From NCBI GenBank assembly GCA_012032855.1, contig JAAUQA010000119.1, forward strand, positions 1 through 8,301: a DNA stretch of 8,301 nucleotides, written 5' to 3'. Position 1 is the first letter of the stretch. Each line of letters opens with the position of its first letter. The DNA comes from Candidatus Competibacteraceae bacterium (GTDB lineage: Bacteria > Pseudomonadota > Gammaproteobacteria > Competibacterales > Competibacteraceae). The notes under the pieces are model-generated. The model ran no database searches and was not told the DNA's origin. It saw nothing but the letters and a program-made list of their open reading frames with translations. This document shows, piece by piece, positions 1 to 7,045 of this stretch. A program made the position numbers and the translations under genes.

Positions 1-501
1 CTGTTGCGCTGGATCGGCGTTGGTCACTCCGAAGAGCTTCAGCAGCGTGTTGGCAATCCCATTGACTGCCCAAACCAGGGGATAAAACAACTTCAACAAA
101 GGCGCCAAAATGAGCGAGGCGGGATAGGCGATACGCTCTGGATGCAATGCGGCCAAGGTTTTGGGGGCGACCTCGCCAAAAATCAATAACACCAGGGTCA
201 ATACCAGAGCGGCTATGGGGATACCGGCATCGTCCAGCAAGCGAATAGCAATCACCGTGGCGATAGAAGAGGCCAGAATATTGACAAAATTATTGCCCAG
301 CAAGATAAGCCCGATCAGCCGATCGGGTCGCGCTAGCAGCTTGCTGACCCGTTGCGCGGCGCTCTGGCCCTTTTTGGCCTGATGCCGCAGCCGATAGCGA
401 TTCAACGCCATCAACCCGGTTTCAGAACTGGAAAAAAAAGCGGAAAGACCGATTAAAATGACCAGTATGGCGAATAAAACACCCAGGGGAATGTCGTTCA
501 A
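1..501 (-). CDS. corB: CorB/YfjD-like CNNM (DUF21) transporter, C-terminus off window
   Basis: Inner-membrane protein of the CNNM/CorB family, linked to Mg2+ (or Co2+) transport and resistance. The 167 codons visible cover the DUF21 transmembrane domain only; the cytoplasmic CBS pair and CorC/HlyC domain would lie beyond position 1. Family hallmarks seen on the minus strand are SSSETGLMALNRYRLRH near residues 24-40, LLGNNFVNILAS near 70-81 and FGEVAPKTLAALHPERIAYP near 105-125, all closely matching E. coli YfjD as I remember it. I chose the TTG at 501-499: it follows an in-frame stop (TGA, 516-514), gives an N-terminus of the usual length, and has GAGG 10 nt upstream. It lies 87 bp downstream of ypjD on the same strand, probably one operon. 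The TTG overlaps the stop codon of a 14-codon ORF (498-542), so its translation may be coupled to that ORF. Confidence 0.9.
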   Translation of the reverse strand, partial: MNDIPLGVLFAILVILIGLSAFFSSSETGLMALNRYRLRHQAKKGQSAAQRVSKLLARPDRLIGLILLGNNFVNILASSIATVIAIRLLDDAGIPIAALVLTLVLLIFGEVAPKTLAALHPERIAYPASLILAPLLKLFYPLVWAVNGIANTLLKLFGVTNADPAQQ

Positions 502-542
502 AAACAGAGCACCTCAACGAGGACTATTAGCCACGATTCCAT
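498..542 (-). CDS. Possible 14-residue leader peptide overlapping the corB start
   Basis: The minus strand carries AAAAGGA, four bases and an ATG (542-540), opening a short frame MESWLIVLVEVLCF. Its TGA stop (500-498) overlaps the corB TTG start (501-499). Its AGGA ribosome site is nearer consensus than what corB itself has, so translational coupling or leader-peptide control is conceivable. Mg2+ transporter genes such as mgtA and corA of Salmonella are known to have leader ORFs, which makes the idea attractive but proves nothing. It could equally be chance, or the mis-framed N-terminus of a longer CorB, since other genes here carry single-base frame errors. Confidence 0.25.
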   Translation of the reverse strand: MESWLIVLVEVLCF

Positions 543-588
543 GATTTCCTTTTAAGAGTATTCAAGCCAGACTGTCAAGCCGGCTAAT

Positions 589-1397
589 TTATCGTTGCAA
601 AACCAGTTCCAACACCAATTTGCTGCCGAAATAGGCCAATGCCAGGGTAACAAATCCACTCAGCGTCCAGCCAATAGCGGTGCGCCCACGCCAGCCGAAC
701 CGACAGCGTCCCCACAAGAGAATCCCGAATACCACCCATGCCGCGATGGACAGCACGGTTTTATGCACCAAATGTTGCGCAAAGATGTCTTCCAAGAACA
801 GCAAACCGCTGAGTAGCGCGAGCCGAGCAACACGAAACCGATGCCGATCATTTGAAACAGCAGGGTCTCCATCGTGATGAGCGGCGGAATACCGCGCACA
901 AACCCGCCGGGTTGGCGATTGCGCAGACGGCGGTCTTGAATAGCCAGCAAAATGGCCTGAACAGCCGCCAAGGTGAGGATGGAATAGGCGAGAATAGAGA
1001 TTAGAATATGGACTTCCAGCGGCCACTGAGTAGTATCGGCGACAATGCGTTCCGAAGAAAAGAACAGTCCCATGAGCACGGTGAATGCGCTGAAGGGTAA
1101 TAGGATAATCCCAAGGCTCTCCACTGGACGAACCATGGCCGTTAGCAATAACACGACTGCTACCAGACAACCCATGAGCGATAAGGCATTGAAAAAACCT
1201 AAATTGAATGCCATCAGTATGGAGTAAACCTGGAAATAAAAAAATGCATGTAGTAATACTGCGCACCAACCGAGCGCCAATAAGCCGGTTTTGCCCCAGA
1301 TCTGCCCCAAACCGGCTCGCGACAAACGCATCCCCAGCAAACCGCCAGTGACGATATAGATCAGTGCCGCCAAACCGCCCAATGCAATGATGTGCAT
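589..1397 (-). CDS. ypjD: YpjD/CcsA-like inner-membrane cytochrome c assembly family protein, frameshifted
   Basis: Polytopic membrane protein of the CcsA/YpjD family; its role is poorly defined, though relatives act in cytochrome c maturation. The N-terminal ~190 residues and the C-terminal ~78 residues are in different frames. Frame one ends its homology at IGIGFVLLG; the other resumes with LALLSGLLFLEDIF, then HLVHKTVLSIAAWVVFGILLWG and FGWRG, matching the E. coli YpjD C-terminus. One base is missing at about 823 (minus strand CTC GG|CTC GCG). Restored, the protein has 269 residues with about eight membrane segments, against 263 in E. coli. I prefer the ATG at 1397: AAAGGGG lies 8 nt upstream, whereas for the in-frame GTG at 1406 that site would be too close. 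It is divergent from ffh across about 215 bp and precedes corB. A sequencing error is as likely as true decay. Confidence 0.85.
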
Positions 1398-1613
1398 AAA
1401 ACCCACCCCTTTCCGTAGCCAGAGGAATTAACAGTGTGCAATCCTAAGGTAGCACTGGCTAGCTTGCATGTGTCTATTCTGGCAAAGTCTGTAAGCGTTT
1501 TCCGCAGCCCGATCGGTTTTTTCTGCTTGATGCGTGATCATTTTAAGAACCGCGTTGCTGTAATCATGCCGCCTTGACACGATTTCTAACGATATTGAAT
1601 CAGGATTAATGCC

Positions 1614-2986
1614 ATGTTTGAGAATCTAAGCGACCGCTTACTGCGAACCCTGAAAGATTTGCGGGGGCAAGGACGTTTGACCGAAACCAATATCAAGGAC
1701 GCTTTGCGGGAAGTGCGGATGGCGCTGCTGGAAGCGGACGTCGCATTACCAGTAGTGCGGGCATTTATCAACGATGTGCGGGACCGCGCAGTGGGTCGGG
1801 GAAGTCATGCAAAGCCTGACTCCCGGCCAGGTATTAGTCAAAATCGTCAAGGAAGAATTAGTCAAGCTCATGGGAGAAGCCAACGAAGAGCTTAATCTAC
1901 GTGCTCAGCCACCCGCCGTGGTGTTGCTCGCCGGGCTGCAGGGATCGGGCAAAACGACCACCGTGGCCAAGCTAGCGCGCTGGCTTAAGGAAAGCAAAAA
2001 GAAGAAAGTGTTAGTGACCAGTTGCGACGTCTACCGACCGGCAGCTATCGCGCAATTAGAAACCTTAGCGGGACAAGTCGGCGTGGAATTCCACCCCAGC
2101 GAACCCAGTCAACCACCGGTTGACATTGCGCGTGTAGCCCAAGAACAAGCCCGTCAGAAGATGATGGATGTGCTGATCGTCGATACCGCCGGTCGCTTGC
2201 ATATAGATGAAGACATGATGGCCGAGATCAAGGTCATTCACAGTCAACTGAACCCGGTAGAGACCCTGTTTGTGGTGGACAGCATGACCGGTCAGGATGC
2301 CGCCAATACCGCCAAAGCTTTCGACGAAGCGCTGCCGTTGACCGGCGTGGTGCTCACGAAAACCGATGGCGACGCACGTGGGGGCGCTGCTCTATCGATC
2401 CGTTACATTACCGGCAAACCTATCAAGTTCTTGGGCATAGGCGAGAAAGTCGCCGCGTTGGAACCCTTCCACCCGGAGCGAGTGGCTTCGCGCATTTTGG
2501 GCATGGGCGATGTACTCAGTTTGGTGGAAGAAATGGAACGCAAGGTGGATCGGGAAAAGACCGAGAAACTTGCCGCAAAAATGAAAAAAGGCAAGGGCTT
2601 CGATCTGGAAGATTTTCGCGTCCAAATGGAACAGATGCTCAGCATGGGTGGGCTGGCCAGCTTATTGGAAAAGATGCCGGGCGTAGCGGAATTGCCGAAG
2701 GCGGTTAAGCAACAGGCGGACGATAAACAGGTTAAGCGCCTAGTGGCCATTATCAACGCCATGACTCCTCAGGAACGGCGTTTTCCCAATATCATTAAAG
2801 GCTCGCGCAAACGCCGCATTGCCAACGGCTCCGGCACGCAAATCCAGGAAGTCAACAAATTGCTCAAGCAGTTCGAGCAAGCCCAAAAGATGATGAAAAA
2901 AGGCGGTCTCGCCAAAATGATGCGTGGCCTACAGGGGCGTTTCCCGTGGTGGTGGTGGGATGCCGCCCATGCCACCGATGCGGTAG
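1614..2986 (+). CDS. ffh: Signal recognition particle protein Ffh, two apparent frameshifts
   Basis: SRP54-type GTPase that binds 4.5S RNA and signal sequences and, with FtsY, delivers nascent membrane proteins to the translocon. Corrected length is 456 residues (E. coli 453). The N domain starts MFENLSDRLLRTLKDL. The G domain has GLQGSGKTT at 107-115, DVYRPAA near 138, DTAGR at 190-194 and TKTDGDARGG at 248-257. The M domain carries the RNA-binding stretch SRKRRIANGSG at 397-407. Two single-base insertions break it: an extra G in GGGG (1798-1801), after which the frame resumes as EVMQSLTPGQ, and an extra C near 2943-2945. Without the latter the tail reads RGGGGMPPMPPMR and stops at 2984-2986, just before a terminator; as sequenced, the frame runs into that terminator. 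AGGA (1602-1605) lies 8 nt before the ATG. The gene is normally essential, so I treat it as functional and the breaks as probable errors. Confidence 0.95.
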
Positions 2987-2994
2987 GTATCTAT

Positions 2995-3018
2995 ATTCAC
3001 CTCATTAGGTGAATTTTT
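2995..3018 (+). terminator. Rho-independent terminator after ffh
   Basis: A perfect 8-bp stem (2995-3002 with 3007-3014) with a CATT loop is followed by a T run (3014-3018). It starts 8 nt after the restored ffh stop, which supports that stop as the true end of the gene. The stem is moderate in G+C, so strength is uncertain. Confidence 0.7.
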
Positions 3019-3129
3019 CGGTCCAACCCACGCCTGCGCTGCTTGTCTTCAACGGTAAACGTTGCGCCATATTTTATCGCCCTATCAGCTAACTTGCCGT
3101 TTCCGGGGCCGGGAACCTAGCAATCCATC

Positions 3130-3162
3130 CAGAATGCCCATATTCTGTATATGGGCATTCTG
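3130..3162 (+). promoter_or_regulatory. Perfect 14-bp inverted repeat upstream of the SLC13 gene
   Basis: CAGAATGCCCATAT (3130-3143) is followed by a 5-nt spacer TCTGT and its exact complement (3149-3162). No T run follows on either strand, so it is not a typical intrinsic terminator. It ends 61 nt before the symporter ATG. It could be a 5' UTR hairpin, a dimeric regulator's operator, or a terminator working with Rho. No regulator is encoded beside it to help choose. Confidence 0.55.
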
Positions 3163-3223
3163 AAGTGTTCCTCGTAAACGCCGCAGGGCAGTCTCTTGAC
3201 CCACAATTCCAAGCGAGGTTTCT

Positions 3224-4690
3224 ATGGCAAATACCGCACAGTCAGCAACCCCCGCCGCTGAAAAATCCCTAAAAGATGAAAGCCTGATGCCGGCGAAGTT
3301 GATACCGCTTATCATCACGGTATTAGTTGGCGCTGTCATCTGGTTCATTCCGCCGCCGGAAGGGGTTGATCAAAAAGCTTGGCAGCTATTGGCGATATTC
3401 ATCGCCACCATCGTCGGCATCATCGCCAAGCCTCTGCCTATGGGGGCAGTTGCCATCATTGGAATTTGCGCCACCGCGCTAACGGGTACGTTGACCATTG
3501 CTGACGCGTTAAGTGGGTTCGGTAACACCGTGGTCTGGCTTATCGCCGTCGCATTTTTTGTTTCGCGCGCCTTTATCAAAACGGGGTTAGGCGCTCGGGT
3601 TGGTTATATGTTTATGCGTAAGCTAGGCAGAAAGAGTCTCGGCTTGGCCTATGGCATGGCAGCGACAGATTTGGTGCTAGCCCCGGCTATGCCTAGTAAT
3701 ACCGCCCGCGCCGGCGGCGTGGTTTACCCTTTGGTACGGTCGGTTGCCATGGCCTACGGTAGCGCACCGGATGATGGAACGAGCCGCGATATAGGTGCAT
3801 TCCTGATCAAAAACTCCTACCAAGTGACTGTCATTACCAGCGCGATGTTCATGACGGCTATGGCGGCCAATCCGCTGGCGGCTCAGCTGGCAGGTGATCT
3901 AGGCGTTAAGCTGAATTGGGGAAGCTGGGCGTTGGCCGCTCTGGTGCCAGGCGTTATTAGTCTTCTGGTCATTCCCTGGTTTATCTACATGGTTTATCCT
4001 CCAAAAATCAAGGAAACCCCCGCCGCCAGCCAAATGGCCAGCGAAAAACTCAATGAAATGGGTAAGATGAAGTCCGCCGAATGGGTGACCTTGGGCGTGT
4101 TTTTTCTGTTGCTGGTGTTATGGATTTTTGGCGATCTGTTGGGCGTTCACAGCACAACCGCCGCCCTGGTCGGTTTTAGTGTGCTGTTATTGAGCGGCGC
4201 GCTCAGTTGGCAAGATATTCTCAATGAAAAGGGAGCCTGGGATACCTTGGTCTGGTTCGCATCATTGGTCATGATGGCCACGTTTCTCAACAAATTAGGT
4301 TTCATCCCCTGGTTTGGAGAGATTGTAGGCGCACAAGTTAGCGGTATCGAATGGACTACGGCGTTTCTGATCTTAGGTATCGTTTACTTCTACAGTCATT
4401 ATCTGTTTGCCAGCCAAACAGCCCACATTAGCGCCATGTACGCATCGTTTCTAACCGTTGCGATTGCCGTCGGTACCCCGCCGGTTTTGGCTGCACTGGT
4501 GCTTGCCTTCTTCAGCAACCTGTTCGCCAGTATCACCCACTACGCCGCCGGTCCTGCGCCTGTACTGTTTGGGTCAGGGTATGTCTCTATGGGGGTCTGG
4601 TGGGGACTGGGTGGTGCCATCAGCGTCATCAACATCCTTATTTGGGTGCTGATTGGCGGAGCTTGGTGGAAAGTTCTCGGGTTATGGTAA
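3224..4690 (+). CDS. DASS/SLC13 family sodium-coupled anion (di/tricarboxylate) symporter
   Basis: Inner-membrane carrier of the divalent anion:sodium symporter family (CitT/TtdT and 2-oxoglutarate/malate translocator type), likely importing or exchanging C4-C6 dicarboxylates or citrate. The 488 residues start with a polar ~22-residue cytoplasmic tail and continue as about a dozen hydrophobic segments. The two family substrate/Na+ motifs are present: PSNT with SNT at 158-160, followed by ARAGGVVYPL, and SQT at 397-399 in FASQTAHISAMY. The SNT/SQT pair resembles the CitT branch rather than the VcINDY branch; the exact substrate cannot be read from sequence. ATG 3224 has GAGG 5 nt upstream. It seems to be transcribed alone, between the ffh terminator and a convergent esterase. 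A perfect hairpin in its 5' region may regulate it. No frameshift is visible, unlike its neighbours. Confidence 0.9.
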   Translation: MANTAQSATPAAEKSLKDESLMPAKLIPLIITVLVGAVIWFIPPPEGVDQKAWQLLAIFIATIVGIIAKPLPMGAVAIIGICATALTGTLTIADALSGFGNTVVWLIAVAFFVSRAFIKTGLGARVGYMFMRKLGRKSLGLAYGMAATDLVLAPAMPSNTARAGGVVYPLVRSVAMAYGSAPDDGTSRDIGAFLIKNSYQVTVITSAMFMTAMAANPLAAQLAGDLGVKLNWGSWALAALVPGVISLLVIPWFIYMVYPPKIKETPAASQMASEKLNEMGKMKSAEWVTLGVFFLLLVLWIFGDLLGVHSTTAALVGFSVLLLSGALSWQDILNEKGAWDTLVWFASLVMMATFLNKLGFIPWFGEIVGAQVSGIEWTTAFLILGIVYFYSHYLFASQTAHISAMYASFLTVAIAVGTPPVLAALVLAFFSNLFASITHYAAGPAPVLFGSGYVSMGVWWGLGGAISVINILIWVLIGGAWWKVLGLW

Positions 4691-4723
4691 CCGGTTTCGG
4701 GTCGCAACGGTTAAGCGCCTTTT
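4688..4723. terminator. Possible shared terminator between convergent genes
   Basis: TAACC-G-GTT (4688-4696) can pair with AACGGTTA (4706-4713) with one bulged base and a 9-nt loop. The outer arms contain the stop codons of the symporter (+) and the esterase (-). On the plus strand a CTTTTTC tract follows six bases later, so a weak intrinsic terminator for the symporter is plausible. The short imperfect stem and displaced T run keep confidence low. Confidence 0.35.
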
Positions 4724-5391
4724 TCTTTCAACACGCTCTGCAACCACTTCGCCACGGCTTGAATCTCTTCCAGATTGACCTCGTGGCCCATGTCATACTC
4801 GTGTCGTTGCAGTTGATAGCCGAGCGATACCAACTGCTCTGCGGTCATGCGACCGTAATGAATCGGAATGACATCATCATAACGCCCGTGCGCCAGAAAA
4901 ATGGGAATGTTCTGATTAGCCGCATGACGTTCAGCTTCCAGCGTTTTAGCCAGCGGAATATAACAAGATAACGCCAGGATGCCGGCCAAGGGTTCCGCGT
5001 AGCGCAAACCGGTGTACAGGGCGATGGCGCCGCCTTGGGAGAACCCGGCCAGAATGATCCGATTGGCGGGAATGCCCCGTGCTTTTTCCCGCTCAATCAG
5101 GTCCATCAGGATCTGCTCGGATTCGCGTACACCGGCCGGGTCCTCGACACGCGGTATATCCATGCCGAGAATGTCGTACCAGGCACGCATCTCCATCCCG
5201 CCGTTGACAGTGACTGGGCGAATCGGCGCATTAGGGAAGACAAAGCGTAATCCTAATTCGGGCGGTATTTGTAGATGCGGGACAATGGGTTCGAAATCAC
5301 GGGCGTCGGCGCCTAAACCGTGCAGCCAGATAATGGCGGCTTTGGCAGGACCTTGTGGTTCGATTTCCAGCGTAGTCGTTTCAGCGCTCAT
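4711..5391 (-). CDS. Alpha/beta-hydrolase, carboxylesterase/phospholipase family (EstB/YpfH-like)
   Basis: Cytoplasmic serine hydrolase of Pfam family PF02230, which includes Pseudomonas EstB and E. coli YpfH; it hydrolyses short-chain carboxyl esters, natural substrate unknown. With the chosen start it is 226 residues, the family norm. Seen in it: oxyanion-hole LHGLGAD (23-29), the PNAP turn (53-56), nucleophile GFSQG with Ser118, catalytic Asp172 in HGRYDDVIP and His203 in MGHEV. The frame stays open upstream to an ATG at 5529, but those 46 extra residues (RYARNCRCSVVAILLF and flanks) are not part of the family, so I start at ATG 5391-5389, preceded by GAGAG. It converges on the symporter across 20 bp and is probably monocistronic. 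It is intact. Confidence 0.9.
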   Translation of the reverse strand: MSAETTTLEIEPQGPAKAAIIWLHGLGADARDFEPIVPHLQIPPELGLRFVFPNAPIRPVTVNGGMEMRAWYDILGMDIPRVEDPAGVRESEQILMDLIEREKARGIPANRIILAGFSQGGAIALYTGLRYAEPLAGILALSCYIPLAKTLEAERHAANQNIPIFLAHGRYDDVIPIHYGRMTAEQLVSLGYQLQRHEYDMGHEVNLEEIQAVAKWLQSVLKEKGA

Positions 5392-5592
5392 AAGGCTCTC
5401 TGTGGGTTGAATCGAAAACAACAGTATCGCCACTACACTGCATCGGCAGTTCCGAGCGTAGCGGGACAAGAAACTGATCATATGTGAAGTCCCCAATAAA
5501 TGGCCATCCCTACCGATAGTTTCAGCCACGGAAAGCAGCTCACATTTTTATGGCACAATGGCGACAGTGCATCGTAACTAGAGGATTACGAA

Positions 5593-5838
5593 ATGGCTAG
5601 CCAGACCAGCCCTAAATTAAGCACCGAAGATTATTTGGCTTTAGAGCGGACCCATCCGGAAAAGCACCAGTTTTTCAATGGTGAGATATTCTTAATGGGT
5701 GGGGCAAGTCCTAGGCATAATCTGATTGTTACCAATATAGTCATTGCGATTGGCACCCGGCTTAAGGCAAAACCGTATCGAGTGTATGCCAACGATTTGC
5801 GCGTTAAGGTTAATGCCAGCGGTTTAAGTACACTGTAA
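5593..5838 (+). pseudogene. Uma2/DUF820 family protein, truncated by an IS630 insertion
   Basis: N-terminal part of a Uma2-family protein (DUF820, a PD-(D/E)XK nuclease-like fold abundant in cyanobacteria and environmental proteobacteria, function unknown; normally ~190 residues). Seen: DYLALERTHPEKHQFFNGEI, the GGASPRHNLIVTNI stretch and YANDLRVKVNASGL, in family order. Only 79 codons are native. The IS begins at 5831 and its terminal repeat supplies the last two codons and the TAA. The conserved continuation (normally a YPD motif, then VxxPxxIxEVLSPST) is absent here and I could not find it after the IS. AGAGGA lies 7 nt before the ATG. Any product would lack most of the nuclease core, so the gene is almost certainly inactive. 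Confidence 0.85.
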
Positions 5839-5845
5839 ATTAAGT
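5831..5845 (+). repeat. IS630 terminal inverted repeat, left end
   Basis: CACTGTAAATTAAGT pairs with the right end at 14 of 15 positions. It holds the stop codon of the truncated Uma2 gene on the plus strand (5836-5838) and the stop codon of the transposase on the minus strand (5840-5842). Confidence 0.85.
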
Positions 5846-6493
5846 ATCATGACATACTAGGTTTGCATTATCGGGATGAAGGCGCACATAGTGGCGATTC
5901 AGCTTATGGCGGGCACGGTCGATGGAGAACTGCCAGTGGATTTTGATCTGCTGCGCGTTGCGCTCTGCGATGAGCGCCAATACTTCATGCGCTAGTTGTG
6001 CCAAGGTGGGAATGCGTCGGTGTAAGCAGCCCCGTGCCAAGGCGGAGAACTCAATCTCAATCATGTTGAGCCAACTGGCTGACTTGGGGGTGTAGTGAAA
6101 GACCAAGCGCTGGGCCAGCGCAAAGGCTTGATTGGCCGGCAAGTGCTCATAAAAAGCGCTGTTGTTGTGGGTATTGAGATTATCCTGGACGAGATGAATT
6201 TTAACCGCTTCAGGATAACGGGCAGCCAGGGCTTGGCAAAATAACGCATACTCCCGTTTGGTGCGCTGCGGGTAAACTTGCCCAAAGCGTTTCCCAGTCA
6301 GTGGTTCGATGGCGGCGAGCAGTGCGCAGGAACCGTGCTTTGCATAGGCATAGTGTTCGCGGCGCACCTGACCCGATTGCATCGCTAGAGGCTCCACGCC
6401 GTCACCGATCAAAAAACAGGGCCGCTCATCAAAACACACCACCGGCTCGGTCGGATCATAAGGTAACCCGTACAGCCAAAGTAGGTGCTCCAT
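5840..6493 (-). CDS. IS630 transposase, ORFB (DDE catalytic domain)
   Basis: Catalytic half of the transposase (DDE_3 superfamily). Counting from the internal ATG at 6493, the triad is Asp22 in VVCFDERP, Asp104 in LVQDNLNTH and Glu146 in SASWLNMIEIEFSAL. The C-terminal RRIPTLAQL region is also typical. Homology continues upstream of this ATG in the same frame (HLKRTWCIGTLNGAFIAQ) up to the A7 run at 6561-6567, so the real product is expected to be the ORFA-ORFB fusion rather than a protein starting here. The TAA stop lies inside the left terminal repeat. All catalytic residues are kept, so the element may be active. Confidence 0.85.
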   Translation of the reverse strand: MEHLLWLYGLPYDPTEPVVCFDERPCFLIGDGVEPLAMQSGQVRREHYAYAKHGSCALLAAIEPLTGKRFGQVYPQRTKREYALFCQALAARYPEAVKIHLVQDNLNTHNNSAFYEHLPANQAFALAQRLVFHYTPKSASWLNMIEIEFSALARGCLHRRIPTLAQLAHEVLALIAERNAQQIKIHWQFSIDRARHKLNRHYVRLHPDNANLVCHDT

Positions 6494-6540
6494 CTGCGCG
6501 ATAAACGCGCCATTGAGCGTGCCGATGCACCAGGTGCGCT

Positions 6541-6975
6541 TCAGGTGCGGTTGGAGAGCGTTTTTTTCAGTATCGTCCTGGCCTGGGTATGCGATAGATG
6601 CGCACAGTAGCCCAATTCCACCGCTTTATCCGCCAGCAGTCGCAAATCCCAGCGGGCATGGCCTGCGGGTGCTTCGCTGCACGCCAGCGCGGTAATCTTC
6701 GCCCGTTGGCTACCATCAATCTCAATCGGACGGCCCGACCGCGGCTTATCGTACAACACCGTCACGCCCTCGCGGCGATACCCATCACGCCAACTACTGA
6801 CCGTGACGTAACTGACCCCTAACGTCGCGGCAACCGCGGTCAGGCTCTTGCCCCGATCTAATTCCAGTAAGCCCGTGGCCCGTTTGTATTGCTTGACACC
6901 CAAATGGCCTTTCTTGAGGAGTATCGTGAGTACCTCACGATCCGTTGCGCTGAGCGTGATATGCTGTTTTTTCAT
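6541..6975 (-). CDS. IS630 transposase, ORFA (DNA-binding N-terminal part)
   Basis: 144 residues. After a short lead comes a helix-turn-helix region (GKSLTAVAATLGVSYVTVSSW, about residues 43-63), a winged-helix stretch, and the LYDKPRSGRPIEI linker typical of IS630 transposases. This part binds the terminal repeats. The frame ends at TGA 6543-6541, shortly after CTG AAA AAA ACG; a -1 slip there continues into the catalytic domain (LKKNALQPHLKRTWCIG), giving a full protein of about 378 residues. The start ATG (6975) has only a weak AGAAG upstream. Confidence 0.85.
   Translation of the reverse strand: MKKQHITLSATDREVLTILLKKGHLGVKQYKRATGLLELDRGKSLTAVAATLGVSYVTVSSWRDGYRREGVTVLYDKPRSGRPIEIDGSQRAKITALACSEAPAGHARWDLRLLADKAVELGYCAHLSHTQARTILKKTLSNRT
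6561..6567 (-). other. A7 slippery run, candidate -1 frameshift site of the IS630 transposase
   Basis: The minus strand reads CTG AAA AAA ACG; slipping back one base gives AAA AAA AAC GCT and joins ORFA to ORFB exactly where single-frame relatives have LKKN. Many IS630-family transposases are annotated with programmed frameshifts, but one A lost from an A8 run by sequencing error would look the same. Confidence 0.6.
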
Positions 6976-7030
6976 CGCTTCTGTCCCAGTCAGTTTGGGA
7001 ACAGAATAGCTATTTATAGCGCGTAAATAA

Positions 7031-7045
7031 ACTTAATTTACAATG
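7031..7045 (-). repeat. IS630 terminal inverted repeat, right end
   Basis: The reverse complement reads CATTGTAAATTAAGT, differing from the left end only at the third base, and is followed outward by TA. Confidence 0.85.

Larger units (their letters stand above)
5831..7045 (-). mobile_element. IS630-family insertion sequence (complete, ~1215 bp)
   Basis: The ends are CACTGTAAATTAAGT at 5831-5845 and its complement with one mismatch at 7031-7045. TA dinucleotides flank both sides (5829-5830 and 7046-7047), the target duplication expected of IS630/Tc1-mariner elements. The transposase fills the element leftward in two frames. Inside the right end a TATAAA (complement of 7013-7018) could be the -10 of its promoter. 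An imperfect hairpin (6985-7005) sits just before the transposase start and may limit read-in translation. Size, TA target, terminal repeats and DDE transposase all agree. Confidence 0.88.

Noticed and set aside
550..578. Possible sigma70 promoter for corB: minus-strand TTGACA (578-573) with 17-bp spacing to TTAAAA (555-550)
   Set aside because: The -35 is perfect but the -10 matches only 3 of 6, and part of the -35 region overlaps the imperfect direct repeat CAAGCC. corB is as easily read from the ypjD transcript.
1513..1526. CCGATCGG followed by TTTTTT as a terminator
   Set aside because: The palindrome has no room for a hairpin loop, and there is no gene to terminate in this divergent intergenic region.
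1574..1600. TTGACA upstream of ffh with TTGAAT 15 bp later as a promoter
   Set aside because: The spacing is short, and the implied start of transcription would fall inside or after the ribosome site, a few bases before the ATG.
2769..2975. Minus-strand frames across ffh and other genes
   Set aside because: They are antisense shadows of well-supported coding sequence, with no ribosome sites or family resemblance.
5392..5529. N-terminal 46-residue extension of the esterase, perhaps a signal peptide
   Set aside because: The family is cytoplasmic and starts at about MSAE. The extension contains several Arg and Cys within the would-be signal and adds nothing conserved.
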